The notes under the pieces are model-generated. The model ran no database searches. It was not told where the DNA came from and saw only the letters and a list, made by a program, of their open reading frames with translations. Of a stretch of 8,711 bases of DNA, positions 5,588 to 8,711 are shown one piece after another (the first letter of the stretch is position 1; each line of letters begins with the position of its first letter). Source of the stretch: Lachnospiraceae bacterium (lineage in GTDB: Bacteria; Bacillota_A; Clostridia; Lachnospirales; Lachnospiraceae). The position numbers and the translations under genes are program-made. Where the stretch lies: assembly GCA_028694115.1 (NCBI GenBank), contig JAQUUB010000148.1:1-8711 (forward strand). Reading direction: 5' to 3'.

Positions 5588-7657
5588 TTATTGCCCCCTC
5601 TTCTTCCAGATTGGGTTGGTTGCATATCGTACAGCGTCAATTGCATGATTATCCTTATCCGGATATCCAGATATTACATTTCCTTCTTTATCTCTTTCAT
5701 ATTCATAATCTAGAAACTCTGTTGCTGTTTCTGGACATCTAGAGTTATCTATGATGATTTCCGTCAATGACTGTAACCACTTCATTGAATATTCAACAGA
5801 GCCAGGCCCCTTTTCTGCTCCTCGTGCAAAAAGTCCATAGGATTTGTAATCTCCTACAGACTTATTTTCTGCTGAATCACATGTAATTAAATCATTACTT
5901 GTAATCCCCATCTCTATTAACTTATCAGCTGTCTGCCGATTACTTTTTTTATTGCATCGATATTCCATAAAGATATACAACTTCATTCTTGCAGCATCGT
6001 GATGAAGTCGTACAAAATGATATGGGTCTGGATACCAGCCCCAGTCAGCTCCATTGTAGATTCTATCAAATTGTGCTGTTTCCGCATCCGTAATTGCTCG
6101 AATGGTAACATTGTCAAATACAGAACCACCAACGCCATTAGCAACACCTAAATATTCATTCTCATAGGCAGTTGGATTGATTTCCTTTAAGAACTCTGCC
6201 TCTTCCAAGAATGGTCTTCCTAACCATCTCTTTGGAACATCTAAGTATGTACTATATGTAACAAGCCTTGATTCCTTTGGAATCTTAATGTACTTATTTG
6301 CCCAGTTCGTAGCTGATTTTGGTGGATTAAACGATTTAAATATAAATGCGGTATCTCCACCACGAATCACTGATTGTTCAATCTTTCGGACAGATTCAGG
6401 TCCAACAAATTGGTCTAATTCTTCTAGCCAAAGGATTCCAATATATCCAAACGGTACCTTTATTGATTTTACCTTTCCCGGATCATCTGCTCCTCGAAAA
6501 TATATCTTTTGCCCAGTAGATTTTCTAGTAATCTCCATAGGACTTACTGTTGGGTGAAATTCATCAGACAAACCTAATGCATCAATCGCCCAAAGAATTT
6601 GTTGGTATACCGAACCTCTAAGGGTATCTGCTACTTGTCTCATAACTACAGCATGCATCTCTTCATTTGATTTAATTAAATCAATAATCTCTAAACTAAT
6701 AAATGATGATTTTGTAGAACCACGCCCACCAGGGAATACATACTCTGTATGGGATTGTTCGGCAATGTCAAATACTACAGGAGCAAATGCTGGTGCAATC
6801 ATGTTTGATGGAATACCTTTATACTCCATCTCATCCTCATAATCAGATTCTTTCTCCATTGCACTAATTTCCATTTGAAGCTTTTTAACTTTTGCTCTTT
6901 GTTCTTGCGTTGCCATATCCATATGTGCTGCTATCCAATCAAGAGCTTTCATCTTGTCTGGTAGCTTGATACTAGCACCATCACGTCCTTGCTTTACTTC
7001 TGCAATCAATGTTCCATCCACGTCTGTGGACTCTTTAAAACGAACTGAGTTCACTTCTTTTTTTATTGTTCGTTCATTTCCGTCTTCGTCCTTTTCCTTA
7101 ATTGGACCAAAAGGACCCATGACATCAACCTCTTCTCTTCCAAAGGATACATAGTCTGTGATATCTGCAAATGCAATGTCCATGTACTTCTGGAAGATGT
7201 CTGATTCTGATAGAAACTCACGATTGAGACGCTCTTGCTTTAGCTTGTGGATTTCTTGTTTTATCTTAGGCTTTCTTAGGCACTTGCTACCTTCAACCAT
7301 AGCTGTTCTATAATCACACTCGTATGCTTTCTGATATGCCTTTGTAGCATTAAAGCACTTTATATACAAACAACAAAAAAGCCTTTGATTATCAGTCAAT
7401 TCTGGATTCTCTACTACCATCTTAACTTCATCTGCAACGACTTCTTTCTTGCTACCATCACTATTCTTTTTTTCATTCCGAACGTTCGCTTTTGAATCCG
7501 AGCGTTCGCTTTTATCATTATCCCAGTTCTGTGTGCTTTTCCATCGTCTCACAGTACCAGGAGGCTTGTTTATTTTATTTGCAATATCTACTAAGCTGAC
7601 TCCTTGCTTGTACATCTCCTCTGCTTCTATAGATTCTTTGCTTCGTTTTCTTGCCAA
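5588..7657 (-). CDS. Fused phage terminase: small-subunit DNA-binding region plus large-subunit ATPase/nuclease
   Basis: Numbering below counts from the GTG at 7666, three codons upstream. Residues 4-48 (LARKRSKESIEAEEMYKQGV, then SLVDIANKINKPPGTVRRWK) form a helix-turn-helix as in small terminases. Residues 88-175 (ELTDNQRLFCCLYIKCFNATKA, here split as ELTDNQRLFCC and LYIKCFNATKA) read as a Terminase_2-like small subunit. The large subunit follows: Walker A GGRGSTKSS (313-321), Walker B ILWLEE (411-416), coupling motif FKSFNPP (443-449), and nuclease acids D541 (GADWGW), D597 (TCDSAE) and D672/D677 (DNHAID), as in SPP1/T4-type Terminase_3 enzymes. Most phages use two genes; here one frame covers both without a gap. 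TTG at 7655-7657 is preferred because AAGGTGG lies five bases upstream and it restores the common MARKRS beginning; GTG at 7666 or 7663 is possible. Confidence 0.9.
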   Translation of the reverse strand: MARKRSKESIEAEEMYKQGVSLVDIANKINKPPGTVRRWKSTQNWDNDKSERSDSKANVRNEKKNSDGSKKEVVADEVKMVVENPELTDNQRLFCCLYIKCFNATKAYQKAYECDYRTAMVEGSKCLRKPKIKQEIHKLKQERLNREFLSESDIFQKYMDIAFADITDYVSFGREEVDVMGPFGPIKEKDEDGNERTIKKEVNSVRFKESTDVDGTLIAEVKQGRDGASIKLPDKMKALDWIAAHMDMATQEQRAKVKKLQMEISAMEKESDYEDEMEYKGIPSNMIAPAFAPVVFDIAEQSHTEYVFPGGRGSTKSSFISLEIIDLIKSNEEMHAVVMRQVADTLRGSVYQQILWAIDALGLSDEFHPTVSPMEITRKSTGQKIYFRGADDPGKVKSIKVPFGYIGILWLEELDQFVGPESVRKIEQSVIRGGDTAFIFKSFNPPKSATNWANKYIKIPKESRLVTYSTYLDVPKRWLGRPFLEEAEFLKEINPTAYENEYLGVANGVGGSVFDNVTIRAITDAETAQFDRIYNGADWGWYPDPYHFVRLHHDAARMKLYIFMEYRCNKKSNRQTADKLIEMGITSNDLITCDSAENKSVGDYKSYGLFARGAEKGPGSVEYSMKWLQSLTEIIIDNSRCPETATEFLDYEYERDKEGNVISGYPDKDNHAIDAVRYATNPIWKKRGQ
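7478..7513. repeat. 16-base direct repeat, 20-base period, in the small-terminase region (candidate pac site)
   Basis: CCGAACGTTCGCTTTT (7478-7493) recurs as CCGAGCGTTCGCTTTT (7498-7513) with one mismatch. Each contains the dyad CGAACGTTCG, perfect in the first copy and one base off in the second. The 20-base period is about two DNA turns and is not a multiple of three, so the copies encode different residues (KSERSD and KANVRN). The repeat is therefore kept at DNA, not protein, level, or is recent. It lies in the hydrophilic linker between the helix-turn-helix and the rest of the small-terminase region. In SPP1-like phages pac lies in or beside the small-terminase gene. Role is inferred. Confidence 0.5.
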
Positions 7658-7687
7658 TAACACCACCTTCCTCTTCTCTCATCTACT

Positions 7688-8026
7688 TTATAAACATTTT
7701 GCATCTTCAAATGCTTTCATCAACTTTGGAAACTGACATGCTATCCAGTCAACCGTGGTTTCATCATGTCCCCATTTTGTTTGATGTTCCCATGAAGCAC
7801 TGAGACCTGATTCATACATGAAAGCGTGAATAAGTTCATGCCTGATTATTGATTTCTGAATTTCTTCAAAATTATCAACCTCACAATCATTTGTTTTGTT
7901 TGCAACAACAATTAGATGTATTGACTTATCACAGTATCCATCTACTTCATTTTTCTTCATTAATTCATCTTCTTCGTAATTCCTAAATTCAATTGTATAT
8001 TCCGTTCCTAATACATTAATCCTCAT
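7688..8026 (-). CDS. Small HExxH metallopeptidase-like phage protein
   Basis: This 112-residue protein starts MRINVLGTEYTIEFRNYEED and has a zinc-peptidase motif RHELIHAFM (residues 62-70; ligands H63 and H67, catalytic E64). A downstream HDETTVDWIACQFPKL segment (87-102) could supply the third ligand, E89 or D93. It has no signal peptide or membrane segment and is probably cytoplasmic. The family resembles the short phage-encoded IrrE/ImmA- or SprT-like proteins found beside terminase genes; ImmA cleaves the ImmR repressor, but no such target is shown here. The start has GGAG five bases upstream. The terminase gene begins 30 bases after its stop. Enzyme activity and substrate are unproven. 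Confidence 0.78.
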   Translation of the reverse strand: MRINVLGTEYTIEFRNYEEDELMKKNEVDGYCDKSIHLIVVANKTNDCEVDNFEEIQKSIIRHELIHAFMYESGLSASWEHQTKWGHDETTVDWIACQFPKLMKAFEDAKCL

Positions 8027-8072
8027 CTATTCTCCATTCGTTTAAACAAAATTTTCGCTATTAAAAATAAAT

Positions 8073-8098
8073 AAAAACAGCACCCATGTAGGATGCTG
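8073..8098 (-). terminator. Rho-independent terminator after the regulator gene
   Basis: On the minus strand CAGCATCC (8091-8098) pairs with GGGTGCTG (8078-8085) around a five-base loop, with one G-U pair, and is followed by TTTTTATTTATTTTT. It separates the regulator at 8180-8635 from the metallopeptidase and terminase. No clear promoter lies between it and 8026. Confidence 0.82.
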
Positions 8099-8160
8099 CA
8101 AAAACTTATCAGAGGAGTATTTCTATACTGCTTCTATCATAAACAATATCATACTTACTT

Positions 8161-8177
8161 GCGACATAGGGCGACAT
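8161..8177. repeat. GCGACAT direct repeat, ten-base period, next to the regulator stop
   Basis: GCGACAT occurs at 8161-8167 and again at 8171-8177, exactly one helical turn apart, starting three bases beyond the regulator stop codon. Its GC content stands out from the AT-rich surroundings. A short dyad AGTAT/ATACT (8116-8129) lies further downstream. The pair could be a binding site for the regulator or another protein acting on late transcription. A coding explanation is weaker: an alternate frame reads YKNVALCRK before a stop. Confidence 0.35.
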
Positions 8178-8179
8178 TT

Positions 8180-8635
8180 TTATAATTTTTCTAAAAATCT
8201 TTCATGTTTCTTCTGACAGTTCTTATCCGTATAAGCAATTTTCCGTTTTGGAAACATATAATTCATTTGCATAGCCACTTGTGACCAAGTAAGATTATCT
8301 ATGTAATAAAAGCGGAACATGATTCGTAGTTCGCTTTTGTCTATCTCTCCGATATATTCCTCTACCTGACTTGTTAATTCTAAAAGCTTACTTTCCTTTT
8401 GGATCAATAGAACTCTTCTCATTTTTAATAGGTTTAATTTGTTTTGATACTCTGGTACTGGGAACCCTTCCACTTTAAAATGTTGGATTCCACCAGCTCC
8501 ACCGTTTACCGTATCAATAACACTGCCTTCTTTGACTATTTTATCTATCTGTCGTTCCAAATTTGAAATTCTTCGACGTAAATCTTTTATTTCTTCTCTC
8601 ATATCTGCGTATTCTACTAAAATGTTGTGATTCAT
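8180..8635 (-). CDS. RinA/ArpU/DUF1492-type phage transcriptional regulator
   Basis: This 151-residue protein begins MNHNILVEYADMREEIKDLR. It has an N-terminal coiled coil (residues 8-36), a glycine-rich turn with DTVNGGAGGIQHFKVEGFP (41-59), a second helical stretch (62-98), and a C-terminal sigma-70 region-4-like helix-turn-helix: SELRIMFRFYYIDNLTWSQV (101-120), then AMQMN and the DKNCQKKHERFLEKL recognition-helix region. Proteins of this type close the early/middle region and switch on packaging and structural genes in Firmicutes phages, which fits its place just upstream of terminase. The ATG has GGGGAGG upstream at about 13 bases, rather long, so expression may be modest; the next ATG (residue 12) has no ribosome site. 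Its transcript ends at the terminator 8073-8098. The exact family was not confirmed by search. Confidence 0.82.
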   Translation of the reverse strand: MNHNILVEYADMREEIKDLRRRISNLERQIDKIVKEGSVIDTVNGGAGGIQHFKVEGFPVPEYQNKLNLLKMRRVLLIQKESKLLELTSQVEEYIGEIDKSELRIMFRFYYIDNLTWSQVAMQMNYMFPKRKIAYTDKNCQKKHERFLEKL

Positions 8636-8711
8636 TCTGTCGGTTAATCCTCCCCACGCTTTTATTTGTTCATTCTATGTATCGCACACAAGGCAAATAT
8701 CAAAAATCCTA

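Noticed and set aside
5314..5742. Plus-strand open frame of 142 codons opposite the portal/terminase junction, and other plus-strand frames.
   Set aside because: They lie antisense to well-recognised genes, lack ribosome sites and show no family features; they are shadows of the minus-strand codons.
1802..8047. The rare palindrome GTTTAAAC occurs at 1802-1809 and 8040-8047, both in noncoding DNA behind a terminator.
   Set aside because: AT-rich DNA makes such octamers fairly likely, the flanking bases differ, and no shared element extends beyond the palindrome.
8641..8711. Possible promoter TTGATA/TAGAAT upstream of the regulator, and two short minus-strand frames open to the right edge (one ending CLVCDT, another HRMNK).
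   Set aside because: The promoter boxes are about 20 bases apart with no better pairing, and about 70 bases are too few to decide whether either frame is the end of an upstream gene.

Overview
The window is a piece of a tailed-phage or prophage genome. It holds the packaging and head module of a temperate siphovirus from a low-GC Gram-positive host, most likely a Clostridia/Lachnospiraceae-type bacterium. This rests on AT-rich DNA, strong AGGAGG-type ribosome binding sites, tight gene packing on one strand, and proteins that read as SPP1-like portal, GP20-type scaffold and HK97-fold capsid families. The host assignment is inference. All supported genes lie on the minus strand, so transcription runs from high to low coordinates.

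In order of transcription, a RinA/ArpU/DUF1492-type regulator (8180-8635) is followed by a Rho-independent terminator and then a small HExxH metallopeptidase-like protein (7688-8026). Next comes a terminase in which the small-subunit and large-subunit regions are fused (5588-7657), then the portal (4188-5585) and a minor capsid protein 2 with a C-terminal nuclease-like toxin domain (2481-4175). A 72-residue, very acidic gene follows one base later (2261-2479) and is a candidate immunity protein. After it come a 54-residue zinc-ribbon protein (2018-2182), a roughly 275-base untranslated leader with two terminators and mini-ORFs, the scaffold (1121-1741), the major capsid protein (19-1107) and the first bases of the next gene at the left edge.

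The packaging and head genes form a standard assembly set. Terminase cuts and pumps DNA through the portal. The minor capsid protein binds inside or near the portal. Scaffold and major capsid protein build the prohead.

Three things stand out. First, the minor capsid protein is fused to a BECR-type (PBECR-like) nuclease module with an acidic partner gene directly downstream, as expected of a virion-associated toxin-immunity pair. Second, tandem terminators flank a five-codon leader ORF between the portal/minor-capsid block and the scaffold/capsid block, and a competing pairing of the terminator arm is possible; this looks like attenuation or antitermination control of capsid expression. Third, a 16-base direct repeat with a 20-base period, built on a CGAACGTTCG palindrome, lies inside the small-terminase part of the terminase gene, where SPP1-like phages often carry their pac site. 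No RNA genes, CRISPR arrays, insertion sequences or attachment sites were seen.
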